From positions 56,241 to 120,240 of IMG/VR virus record IMGVR_UViG_3300009008_000010: a stretch of DNA of 64,000 nt, one strand, 5' to 3'. The notes beneath the pieces are model-generated. The model was not told the DNA's origin. It saw only the letters and a program-made list of their open reading frames with translations, and did not search any database. The stretch's first letter is position 1, and each line of letters starts with the position of its first letter. The DNA comes from a virus. Both the position numbers and the translations under genes were made by a program. Shown here in pieces: positions 41,052 through 47,906 of the stretch.

Positions 41052-41335
41052 GCCGTCTTGGTGTGAATCGGTGAAGGGAGTAGACCGACCAATAAAGACG
41101 GTTCAAAAGGATCTGTGAGGGATTTTAAGAAAGGCTTTGAGTAACATCGCAAAAGGCACTAAAAACCGTGAGCCAGAGGAAGGGTCTGGACAGGCTTGAA
41201 GTTAAGTATTAAAATCTAGTAGTAGTTCTAAGTAGAATCGTTGAGTAGGGTCCGTTGAAACCGTAGCTAGGGAACACGCGCGTAGCATTTTGCGATTCGG
41301 AACGCGAAATATGGGTTCGAGTCCCGTAGGCGGCT
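41052..41335 (+). tRNA. split tRNA-like gene, probable Arg(TCG), with about 200-nt insert
   Basis: GCCGTCT (41052-41058) can form the acceptor with AGGCGGC (41328-41334); T-arm ATGGG TTCGAGT CCCGT and an arm GCG ATTCGGAA CGC (TCG) lie just 5' of it. Between are strong hairpins: CCGTCTT/AAGACGG (41053-41059, 41095-41101) and CCAGA/TCTGG. It may be a tRNA with an unclassified intron; tmRNA was considered but no tag frame is visible. Confidence 0.45.
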
Positions 41336-41351
41336 CTTTTGGAGAAATGAG

Positions 41352-41537
41352 ATGGCCAAGCAGTATTTGGGTGACAGTGTTTATGTAGATTTCGATGGAT
41401 ACTACATTACGTTGACTACAGAAAATGGTGAAGGACCATCTAACATCATTCATTTAGAACCGAGTGTAATGGCCAATCTCATAAAATACCATAAGGATGA
41501 GTTAGATGCACACAGAAGCGGACGAGAAACTGGATAG
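41352..41537 (+). CDS. small hypothetical protein
   Basis: 61 residues, GGAGAAAT before the ATG. Beta-rich (SVYVDFDGYYITLTTENG). Unknown. Confidence 0.6.
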   Translation: MAKQYLGDSVYVDFDGYYITLTTENGEGPSNIIHLEPSVMANLIKYHKDELDAHRSGRETG

Positions 41538-41697
41538 TGCCGCAGAGCATTTAAAAGCGGCATACAAAGACATATCCGAAGTTGTAGTGGATAAGTGTTG
41601 GGGCACGGATGAATACACTAGCGAGTATTTAGAAACAACCGAAGAGGTGATGATTACTCTGCTATCGTTACAAAGGAAACTGGGCAGACGTGGATGA
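41506..41697 (+). CDS. small acidic helical protein
   Basis: 63 residues, overlapping the previous gene by 32 bases. Helical, Glu-rich. Unknown. Confidence 0.55.
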   Translation: MHTEADEKLDSAAEHLKAAYKDISEVVVDKCWGTDEYTSEYLETTEEVMITLLSLQRKLGRRG

Positions 41698-41941
41698 GAA
41701 AAAGTGCTTTTTTGATTTCGGGCAATTTCGCATTATCAAAGCCAATAAGGTGGAGATCATTGCTCGAAATGGAGATAGAGAATTAAACTTGGGAGACGTG
41801 ATTGGGGGAAGACGACTCGATAAAATCATTCTGCACGGGAGGTCAGTTGACACACTTCCTGCAAGGATGACAGCAACGATAACGTTAAATGGTGTTCCTC
41901 TTTTAACAATTGCTGGCCCATATGATACAGATGATTTTTGA
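41690..41941 (+). CDS. hypothetical protein
   Basis: 83 residues from GTG. Beta-rich (VEIIARNGDRELNLGDVIGG, ATITLNGVPLLTIAG). Its stop is flush with the next tRNA. Unknown. Confidence 0.6.
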   Translation: MDEKKCFFDFGQFRIIKANKVEIIARNGDRELNLGDVIGGRRLDKIILHGRSVDTLPARMTATITLNGVPLLTIAGPYDTDDF

Positions 41942-42010
41942 TGCGGTACGCACGGGTTGCAAGGTTTGGCTTTGAACCAAATCTGAGGAGTTCGAGTCTC
42001 CTTACCGCTG
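41942..42010 (+). tRNA. tRNA-Gln(TTG)
   Basis: Loop CTTTGAA, G73. T1-T72 is unpaired; GlnRS favours a weak 1-72 pair. Starts on the base after the upstream stop codon. Confidence 0.88.
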
Positions 42011-42020
42011 CTGGCTGACG

Positions 42021-42093
42021 CCAAGCGATACGGAAGCGCTACCGTGCTTGGGACCGCAGCACAGAGGGGACAGCGCCATCGCAAGATGCCCCT
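42021..42093 (+). ncRNA. unassigned structured RNA
   Basis: CCAAGC/GCTTGG (42021-42026, 42046-42051) encloses ACGG/CCGT; AGGGG/CCCCT (42065-42069, 42089-42093) encloses CATC GCAA GATG. Two adjacent stem-loops, one capped by a GNRA loop, between two tRNAs. Confidence 0.45.
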
Positions 42094-42106
42094 ACCAAAT
42101 AAATAA

Positions 42107-42180
42107 GCCACCGTAGCTCAGTTGGTAGAGCGCTTGTTTCGTAAACAAGAGGTCGATGGGTTCAAATCCCTCTGGTGGCT
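42107..42180 (+). tRNA. tRNA-Thr(CGT)
   Basis: Acceptor GCCACCG/TGGTGGC, loop TTCGTAA, U73, same bulged T-stem as the other Thr genes. Confidence 0.9.
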
Positions 42181-42181
42181 C

Positions 42182-42310
42182 TGGCGGGTAGCTCAATTGG
42201 CAGAGCGCGTAAAAAAACTTCTCTGCAAAATTTGTCCGTAAGGAATGCTCGGTAGGGAATACAATGGTCTTCGGAACCCGTGGTTGCAAGTTCGAGTCTT
42301 GCCCCGCCAA
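42182..42310 (+). tRNA. tRNA-Arg(TCG) with 56-nt insert in the anticodon stem
   Basis: Acceptor TGGCGGG/CCCGCCA, A73. Removing 42210-42265 joins CG to GGT and restores the stem CGGGT/ACCCG around CTTCGGA (TCG). The insert is the permuted R-element. Its boundaries are deduced from the stem; splicing is not shown by sequence alone. Confidence 0.8.
42210..42265 (+). ncRNA. R-element insert (permuted) in tRNA-Arg
   Basis: P2' TTCTCT (42219-42224), AAATTTG, P1 TCC GTAA GGA, AATGC, P2 AGGGAA (42254-42259), TACAA. Same elements in circularly permuted order. No archaeal bulge-helix-bulge at the junctions and far too short for a known group I or II intron. Confidence 0.7.
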
Positions 42311-42313
42311 CTT

Positions 42314-42457
42314 GAGGGAATGACGTAACGGTAGCGTACCAGTACCGCTAGGCCCCAGAGCGTTGGGAGACACAATTAAATGTGGCACCCTAACCCTAAT
42401 TTGGGCATCGGTGTACAAATTAGGCTGGCAGTGTAGGTTCGATTCCTGCTTCCCTCA
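42314..42457 (+). tRNA. tRNA-like gene with about 80-nt insert in the anticodon arm
   Basis: Acceptor GAGGGAA/TTCCCTC, D-arm ACG..CGT, T-arm GTAGG TTCGATT CCTGC. Stem CCAGT/GCTGG is closed over a long insert with CACA/TGTG, CCC/GGG and a perfect CCTAATTTG/CAAATTAGG hairpin (42395-42403, 42416-42424). Not the R-element. Anticodon not assignable. Confidence 0.5.
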
Positions 42458-42466
42458 CTTGCTGTC

Positions 42467-42529
42467 AAAGATAGCAAAAAGATGCATTCCATGTAGCGAA
42501 AGATAACAAAAATGTTGCATTTCTATGTA
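42467..42529 (+). repeat. imperfect tandem repeat, about 30 nt x 2
   Basis: AAAGATAGCAAAAAGATGCA (42467 on) and AAAGATAACAAAAATGTTGCA (42499 on) are followed by ATT and ATGTA in both copies. In the gap between two tRNA genes; no other content seen. Confidence 0.5.
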
Positions 42530-42542
42530 TGAAATGATTTAG

Positions 42543-42612
42543 CGGGGTGTAGCTCAGATGTTAGAGCGTGCGAAAATATGCAAGGTCGTTGGTTCAAGTC
42601 CAATCACCCCGA
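42543..42612 (+). tRNA. aberrant tRNA with shortened anticodon arm
   Basis: Acceptor CGGGGTG/CACCCCG and T-arm GTTGG TTCAAGT CCAAT match the Pro gene at 42913, but the anticodon arm is only TGCGAAAATATGCA (3-4 pairs, no T33). Probably a decayed or repurposed tRNA-Pro. Confidence 0.6.
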
Positions 42613-42676
42613 CTTGATATGGGACAAAATATTAAAAGCCAAGGAACGGGCAATAAAAGCACTTAAGGAAAAGGAT

Positions 42677-42922
42677 ATGGCATACGATCCAGATAAAGAA
42701 CTGGTTTGTTTGAGGAAGCTGTGGGATGCGAGCGGTGGAAGTTGGATCACTACAAAAGAATTAGATGCTATCATGGAAGAAGTTTGGGGCGAGGAACACG
42801 GACTTGCCTGTAATTCCATGATGCGTCGAGGTTTAATTGACTACCACTGCGACGGAGATTGGTCAATTGAATTCACGGAAGAAGATTTAAAAGAGTGGGA
42901 AAGTGAAAGTAACGGGGTGTAG
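42677..42922 (+). CDS. hypothetical protein whose stop lies inside tRNA-Pro
   Basis: 81 residues from ATG 42677 (AAGGA upstream); a TTG at 42614 is also open. Helical, acidic, Trp-rich (GGSWITTKELDAIMEEVWG). Stop TAG 42920-42922 at tRNA positions 8-10. Confidence 0.6.
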   Translation: MAYDPDKELVCLRKLWDASGGSWITTKELDAIMEEVWGEEHGLACNSMMRRGLIDYHCDGDWSIEFTEEDLKEWESESNGV

Positions 42923-42986
42923 CGCAGTCTGGCAGCGCGTCTGCTTCGGGAGTAGAAGGTCGCTGGTTCAAATCCAGTCACCCCGA
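42913..42986 (+). tRNA. tRNA-Pro(CGG)
   Basis: C1-G72, A73, loop TTCGGGA. Overlaps the preceding coding sequence by 10 bases. Confidence 0.92.
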
Positions 42987-43012
42987 CCTTTAGCTCAAAG
43001 AAGTTTGTTAAT

Positions 43013-43045
43013 TTGACAAATCTTTTTGAGCGTCTATACTATATA
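43013..43045 (+). promoter_or_regulatory. promoter of a leaderless HNH gene
   Basis: TTGACA (43013-43018), 16-base spacer, TATACT (43035-43040), overlapping CTATATAA. The ATG is at 43051, so the leader is about 5 bases. Confidence 0.7.
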
Positions 43046-43050
43046 AAAGT

Positions 43051-43524
43051 ATGGACAAATTAATTTTACAAGAGTTAGTCTCAAAAGGACTTTCCACACG
43101 ACAAATAGCAAAAGAAACCGGCAAAAGCCAAACTTCGGTAAGATACTGGTTGGGGAAGCATGAATTAAATACAACTCGTATTCATAAGTGTAAATGTGGT
43201 GAAACCGATAAAAAAAAGTTCCATCCAGGCAGGTATTCGGAGTGCAGGGAGTGCCGGAAGAAGTGGCAAAGGGATAGATTTAGAAGGCTTAAGAAATTTT
43301 ATGTAGACTACAAAGGTGGTAAGTGTGTCAAGTGTGGTTACAATAAATGTCAAGCCTCGCTCGATTTTCACCATCTTGAAGGCAAAGATCCTAATTGGAA
43401 ATACATGAGAAGGTGGGCAAAGAAGCGGGTGTTAAAAGAGCTTGATAAATGCATCCTGGTTTGTAGAAATTGCCACGGGGAGATACACTATAGCGAATAT
43501 ACTTCGGGCGAAACATGGTGCTAG
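43051..43524 (+). CDS. HNH endonuclease with N-terminal HTH
   Basis: 157 residues. HTH LSTRQIAKETGKSQTSVRYW at the N-terminus, zinc knuckle CKCGETDKKKF.., and HNH core CVKCGYNKCQASLDFHHLEG with LVCRNCHGEIH. Close relative of the gene at 39549. Own promoter, no ribosome site, typical of a mobile endonuclease in a tRNA array. Confidence 0.87.
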   Translation: MDKLILQELVSKGLSTRQIAKETGKSQTSVRYWLGKHELNTTRIHKCKCGETDKKKFHPGRYSECRECRKKWQRDRFRRLKKFYVDYKGGKCVKCGYNKCQASLDFHHLEGKDPNWKYMRRWAKKRVLKELDKCILVCRNCHGEIHYSEYTSGETWC

Positions 43525-43594
43525 ATGCCATTGACGGGGCAAGGCGTTGCGCGCCCGCCTTTGATCCGTCTAGCCTGTAAATAAAGGATGATGA

Positions 43595-44200
43595 ATGCGG
43601 CTTTTTGTAAATAGCCACTCTATGGCATTACCTAAGCTGGAAACACCATTAGAGTCAACATGGCCTGTGTTATTGTCTGATAGACTTGGATGGCCTCTAC
43701 TTAATGTAAGTGAGGGGGGAGCGTTGCTTGCTCATTGTATGTCTAAGTTTTCACAGACTACAGTTGATGATGTAGTGGTGTTACATGCTGGTCTTGTGGA
43801 TTGTGTTGATAGGGATGTGGCAAAGTTTTACAAAGTGTTTCAGAGGAGATTTGGCGAATTTGGCACAGATATGAAATATCTGGATAGGTTTCCTCGATTG
43901 CGACTTCGTAGTATGCGAAAAATTAGACAGGACATTTTTAGAAACACAACGGAAACGATATGTGTGGTGTTGGCTTTACAGCATATTAATCAAGAACATT
44001 TGTTGAGACACCCACTGTGGAATAAGTCTGTTGATAGAGTCAATGGATTTCTACAAGAGTGGTGTGATATGGCAGAAACCAGGACATTTGTTGAGCCGCC
44101 CACATGTGATGATATGTTTTTAGGGGATAACTACCATTACTCAAAACATGGGCATGAAGTTATTGCTCATTTTTTGTTTGATGTAATTAGAAACAAATGA
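43595..44200 (+). CDS. SGNH/GDSL-like hydrolase
   Basis: 201 residues. FVNSHSMAL (possible Ser block), VVLHAGLVDC (block III-like), and a C-terminal DNYHYSKHGHEVIAHF with the Asp-x-x-His pair. Possibly a lipase/esterase acting on a surface polysaccharide; the catalytic Ser is not certain. Confidence 0.55.
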   Translation: MRLFVNSHSMALPKLETPLESTWPVLLSDRLGWPLLNVSEGGALLAHCMSKFSQTTVDDVVVLHAGLVDCVDRDVAKFYKVFQRRFGEFGTDMKYLDRFPRLRLRSMRKIRQDIFRNTTETICVVLALQHINQEHLLRHPLWNKSVDRVNGFLQEWCDMAETRTFVEPPTCDDMFLGDNYHYSKHGHEVIAHFLFDVIRNK

Positions 44201-44373
44201 ACGTTGATAAAAAAGAATTAGAAAAAATCAACAGGAGAATGGTTGGTTGGACTGTTGATCGTGTGGATAGCGGTCACGATGAAAACATATATATCATTCA
44301 CCTGTCTAAGGGAAAAAACAAGCGAAGCATTACGCTTTGTGGAAACGATCTTGGTGGATGGATGGGGCGATGA
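44197..44373 (+). CDS. small hypothetical protein
   Basis: 58 residues; ATGA overlaps at both ends. MNVDKKELEKINRRMVG..., a beta-rich C-terminus (ENIYIIHLSKG). Unknown. Confidence 0.6.
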   Translation: MNVDKKELEKINRRMVGWTVDRVDSGHDENIYIIHLSKGKNKRSITLCGNDLGGWMGR

Positions 44374-44972
44374 CATATAAAATTCTCGTAATTGAAAGTG
44401 GTGTTGATTGTTGTGAGTGTAGCGGCGAATGTTACTGTGAACCAGAAATCAACACGCATGAGTTGTGTTTAACCGATCTTGCAAGATCAACAAATTACGA
44501 ATTAAAAGAGGCGGCTAACTCTTTGGTGGTTCAAGCGTTACAGGGCAGCGATGAAACATTGAGGGAACGCCTTCGCCAATTGGGATGGGTGAATTTAAAA
44601 GAAATCAAGGATAGGGAAGAAAAGCTGGCTGCTGGAAAACAGTTTTGGATGTATCAGGGAAACAGAATTGCCGACAATCGTTATGGTTGCTCTTTGAGTC
44701 CAGTTGATCTAGAGAATCTGAGTGTTCCTACGGTGCGAATGTTGGCCCGTGAGGATACGCATATTGTCCAAACTATCACCAAACCATCTTTAAAGAAGCT
44801 GTTTAACGCAGAGCAGAAGAAGGTTTATGATCAGGTGGCTAAGCAGGAGAAGAAAGAGAAAGAGAAAAAGGCTGCTGCTGCTAAGACAAAATTGGAGAAG
44901 AAAAAGCAGAGAGAAATTGCAAAGGCTAAGAAGATCCTAGCAGAAGCGGGAGAGACAAATGACAAGCCCTGA
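44370..44972 (+). CDS. hypothetical protein with coiled-coil tail
   Basis: 200 residues from ATG 44370. CCECSGECYCEPE near the N-terminus suggests a metal site; helical middle; long Lys/Ala/Glu coiled coil at the end (KKAAAAKTKLEKKKQREI). Unknown. Confidence 0.65.
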   Translation: MTYKILVIESGVDCCECSGECYCEPEINTHELCLTDLARSTNYELKEAANSLVVQALQGSDETLRERLRQLGWVNLKEIKDREEKLAAGKQFWMYQGNRIADNRYGCSLSPVDLENLSVPTVRMLAREDTHIVQTITKPSLKKLFNAEQKKVYDQVAKQEKKEKEKKAAAAKTKLEKKKQREIAKAKKILAEAGETNDKP

Positions 44973-45627
44973 AGAAACTGAAAAAATACAGGCTTTGTTG
45001 AAACAAATAGGCGAACGAGCCAGACAAGAGGCGTGGGATGCTGGTGTCCCAACTTGCAGGATGAAAGATGGGGATATAGTCTGGGACTATCCAGACGGCA
45101 AGACTTACGGACACATACCACTTTTAATGTGTGATGACAGGGCTTTGTATCGAATATACTCTAGGAATTTAAGTTTCGGTGTGTTCAGCAAAGCGTCACG
45201 GGGGTTTGTTGGAATACGAGAGAAGTTCGGAGACTTATATTTATTCACCGAATTTCACTGGGATACTGGCCCGCCATTTGGAACGGTTCATCCCAAAGAA
45301 AAATTAGAAATGTTGCCAGAGGAGATGAGCCTTCTGGAAAGTTTGGGCACGGTTGGTGAAAAAAGCCGTCGTCCGATGGAGTTTTCCCAAGACTGGCGAT
45401 ACAAAGACACGAGTGAGTCTTGTAATGAGGCGCAGGGATGGAATGACAAGGATGGCGCAGTGGGAGAAGAAAGCGGAAGGCCACTTATAGCGGGTGAAAA
45501 TAAAGGATGGTATTACCTAGATACTAAGCAGCCCAAAACTGAAGAGGAATGGGCTGTGGGCGTCCCTAATGACGCATTGTTTAAGTGGCTAGAAGAAAAA
45601 GGGGAACAGTATAGGAGCAATGAATAG
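44959..45627 (+). CDS. hypothetical protein
   Basis: 222 residues, overlapping both neighbours. Alpha/beta with GEKSRRPMEFSQDWRYKDT and a second GEESGRPLI...GWYYLDT repeat-like block. Unknown. Confidence 0.65.
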   Translation: MTSPEETEKIQALLKQIGERARQEAWDAGVPTCRMKDGDIVWDYPDGKTYGHIPLLMCDDRALYRIYSRNLSFGVFSKASRGFVGIREKFGDLYLFTEFHWDTGPPFGTVHPKEKLEMLPEEMSLLESLGTVGEKSRRPMEFSQDWRYKDTSESCNEAQGWNDKDGAVGEESGRPLIAGENKGWYYLDTKQPKTEEEWAVGVPNDALFKWLEEKGEQYRSNE

Positions 45628-45997
45628 GAATTGGTTGTTAATTCTAATTATGTCTCTGGCGATTATAGGTTTTGTGATTTTTAACTCACAGACAAAGCCG
45701 GTGACGGAATTTGCTCCATTTTCAAGCGTTCCTCCTGAAGAACCAATTCCACCGGAAGATGAAAGGGTTATTCAAAGGATTGAAGAAATAAAGAGAGAGT
45801 TAAATAATGAACTCACTCTTTTAAAAGTTAGAGTGGATACGATTGCCACTCGCCAAGAAGGGGTTGGTGATATTGGGACTAGAGTAAGTAGGTTGGAGAC
45901 TAGGCTACGAAGTTTCGAGTATGAAGTTCAACGAATGGAACGAGATTTCGATAGACGAATCCGCCGATTGGAAATGGAGATCAGAGTAGAAGAATAA
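45620..45997 (+). CDS. membrane-anchored coiled-coil protein
   Basis: 125 residues. N-terminal transmembrane helix (WLLILIMSLAIIGFVIF), Pro-rich linker, then a long Arg/Glu coiled coil to the end. Spanin-like topology but no lipoprotein partner seen. Confidence 0.65.
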   Translation: MNRNWLLILIMSLAIIGFVIFNSQTKPVTEFAPFSSVPPEEPIPPEDERVIQRIEEIKRELNNELTLLKVRVDTIATRQEGVGDIGTRVSRLETRLRSFEYEVQRMERDFDRRIRRLEMEIRVEE

Positions 45998-46001
45998 AAT
46001 T

Positions 46002-46075
46002 CGGGGCGTAGCTCAGCCTGGAAGAGCGTCGGCTTTGGGAGCCGAAAGTCGCACGTTCAAATCGTGTCGCCCCGA
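46002..46075 (+). tRNA. tRNA-Pro(TGG), second copy
   Basis: C1-G72, A73, loop TTTGGGA. Confidence 0.92.
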
Positions 46076-46091
46076 CTCAACTTTGGTTGAA

Positions 46092-46107
46092 TTTGTGTTA
46101 TAATAGG
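46092..46107 (+). promoter_or_regulatory. extended -10 promoter inside the tRNA array
   Basis: TTTGTGTTATAATAGG resembles the elements at 24761 and 34270. Would restart transcription just before tRNA-Gln. Confidence 0.5.
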
Positions 46108-46112
46108 TGTGA

Positions 46113-46184
46113 TGGCTTGTGGTGTAATTGGCAACACGTCTGTCTCTGGAACAGATATTCTAGGTTCAAGTCCTAGCAGGCCAG
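46113..46184 (+). tRNA. tRNA-Gln(CTG)
   Basis: T1-A72, G73, loop CTCTGGA. Confidence 0.92.
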
Positions 46185-46189
46185 CTTAT

Positions 46190-46263
46190 AGCAGGATGGT
46201 TACTGGTTTTACCCGCTGGGCTTCATACGTCCAGTTATGTCGGTTCGATTCCGACTCCTGCCA
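46190..46263 (+). tRNA. tRNA-Met(CAT) with A1-C72 mismatch
   Basis: Stem CTGGGC/GTCCAG (6 pairs), loop TTCATAC. A1-C72 is unpaired as in the 35921 initiator-like gene, and the stem contains GGG, another initiator feature. May be a second initiator. Confidence 0.82.
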
Positions 46264-46575
46264 CTTCACTGTTGCCTAGCTTGCTAGGGTGTAGGGCCAC
46301 GTCCCAATACAAGGGGTTGGCGAATGCTTCGTAAGACGTTGGTTAGCCCTTCGGGGTGAAACAAGCCCACAGAATCCGTGTGGAGGCCGACGCATTTTAG
46401 GCTAAACTACCTGTGAGAATTTGGGATCAACAGTGATTTAATATGCCGCTTGAGGGAAAAACGTTGTGCGGCGGTAGGTTATTGCCGAAGTTATGGGTAA
46501 AGTCCAGCAAATTACTGGTGATCCCAGAAAGATAGGTGTAGCCAATACCCGCCGTGGACCCGATGGCGGCTCCAT
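46264..46575 (+). ncRNA. 312-nt unassigned structured RNA
   Basis: No open frame; dense hairpins: CCTAGC TT GCTAGG, CCACA/TGTGG, TACTGG/CCAGTA-type pairs, and CCGCC/GGCGG near the 3' end. Contains GGCGAATGC, as in R-elements, without the partner motifs. RNase P, tmRNA and group I cores not found by eye. Confidence 0.5.
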
Positions 46576-46648
46576 GCTACCGAAGCCGAATGGTTAGGCG
46601 CGTTCTTGGTAAGAACGAGGAAGATGGGTTCGATTCCCTCCGGTAGCT
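46576..46648 (+). tRNA. tRNA-Thr(GGT)
   Basis: Acceptor GCTACCG/CGGTAGC, loop TTGGTAA, U73; same bulged T-stem. Confidence 0.9.
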
Positions 46649-46650
46649 CT

Positions 46651-47454
46651 ATGAATGTGGCGTTAGTGGCAACGTGTCATCCTCGTGTAGAGATAGATTT
46701 CATTGCGGAATGGTTGAAACACTATGCCGCAATAGGTGTCGATTTAATTGATCTTTATATTGATCCTGCCTATACGAACAGTCCGTATAGAAGTCAGAAG
46801 CCTCAGTATAATTATTATGATGAATTGACAGACGAGGATGCGGTTGATAAATTCCAAGAAAGTGTGGCATCTTCAGGTGTTCGGTGTAACGTTAAAACAG
46901 GCGTTGCTGATGGTGGTTGGGGTTTACGTCAAGCCCAAAATATCGTGAGAACTCTTGACGGCGATGCTTTCCGTTGCGATTACTTGCTTCATTTGGATGT
47001 AGATGAATTTTTAATTCTGAAAGGGACTGGCAATTCATCCATTCAAGATAAATTGAACGAGTTGATCGAAGTGTATGGGGAAAACCACTTTGGATTTTAT
47101 CAAAATGTAATGGCTCCCCGGTGGAGCGAAAAATCCGTTTGGGATATTCGTTTGACAAAAGGGTGTATGCAGCATTCTTGGAAGTCTGCCGTTAATATTT
47201 CTCAGATAGGGAATCAATTAGACGAGGGAGGCGACCAAGAACGGGCATACAAAGCGATACACGGGAGAGTAGAACCACATATTGAAGTTCCATCCTGTCA
47301 TGCAAACGTTTTTCATTTTTCAGGATGGGACGAGGGTTCACGTCGCCAAGATGTTTTGGATAGATGGAATCCTTATGTAGTTTTTGAGACCACAGAACAC
47401 ATAGTTTATCGTGATTTTCTGTTGTTCTTAGCCTACGGAGGGGATAGTGATTAG
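46651..47454 (+). CDS. glycosyltransferase, GT2/GT92-like
   Basis: 267 residues. ATCHPRVEIDFIAEWLKHYA and YLLHLDVDEFLI (DxD-type metal site) match this family. The ATG comes two bases after tRNA-Thr with no ribosome site: after tRNA processing the mRNA would be leaderless. Substrate unknown. Confidence 0.78.
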   Translation: MNVALVATCHPRVEIDFIAEWLKHYAAIGVDLIDLYIDPAYTNSPYRSQKPQYNYYDELTDEDAVDKFQESVASSGVRCNVKTGVADGGWGLRQAQNIVRTLDGDAFRCDYLLHLDVDEFLILKGTGNSSIQDKLNELIEVYGENHFGFYQNVMAPRWSEKSVWDIRLTKGCMQHSWKSAVNISQIGNQLDEGGDQERAYKAIHGRVEPHIEVPSCHANVFHFSGWDEGSRRQDVLDRWNPYVVFETTEHIVYRDFLLFLAYGGDSD

Positions 47455-47713
47455 AGCCTGTATAACGGAAGAAGAGTTGCGAAGGGCTTTGAAGGACGTT
47501 GAAGAAGCTAAAGCAAAAGGATTTACTTCTTCCGTTGCAGTTTTAGAAGCCGTGAAGGTTGGTAGAAGCCTTTCGGATTGCGAGTTGGGTTACGATGGTG
47601 GCGTTATTTTAAAAGGCCACCCTGATGATCCAAAAAAAAACTGGGGTTATTGCAGCACCAAACAGATAGAGTGGTATAAATTAGTTGATAGAGAAGTAGT
47701 CGAAGATGACTAA
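47447..47713 (+). CDS. hypothetical protein
   Basis: 88 residues from GTG, overlapping the previous gene. Helical N-terminus, Tyr-rich C-terminus. Unknown. Confidence 0.55.
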   Translation: MIRACITEEELRRALKDVEEAKAKGFTSSVAVLEAVKVGRSLSDCELGYDGGVILKGHPDDPKKNWGYCSTKQIEWYKLVDREVVEDD

Positions 47714-47906
47714 ATCAACAGAGTATAATCTTTGGTGTTGGATTCTCAGTTGGTTCGGAAAAAGAGAACGTGGCACCGTTGTTTTAGAATGTGAAGAAGG
47801 TCATCAACATACAATAAAAATCTGGCAGAAGCCAGGAGAAGACACTTGGGAGGTTATTCAAAAACAGGTTCAAGCGGAGTTTGATAAACAAAATACTGGC
47901 GGGTAG
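47706..47906 (+). CDS. small protein whose stop lies inside tRNA-Asn
   Basis: 66 residues; contains WCWILSWFGKRERGTVVLEC. TAG stop at 47904-47906, tRNA positions 8-10. Unknown. Confidence 0.55.
   Translation: MTKSTEYNLWCWILSWFGKRERGTVVLECEEGHQHTIKIWQKPGEDTWEVIQKQVQAEFDKQNTGG

Noticed and set aside
41052-41335. tmRNA
   Set aside because: The T-arm and acceptor fit, but there is no Ala-rich tag frame with a stop and no typical 5' tmRNA sequence.
46264-46575. RNase P RNA
   Set aside because: ACAGAA occurs, but not at the 3' side, and GAGGAAAGUCC is missing.
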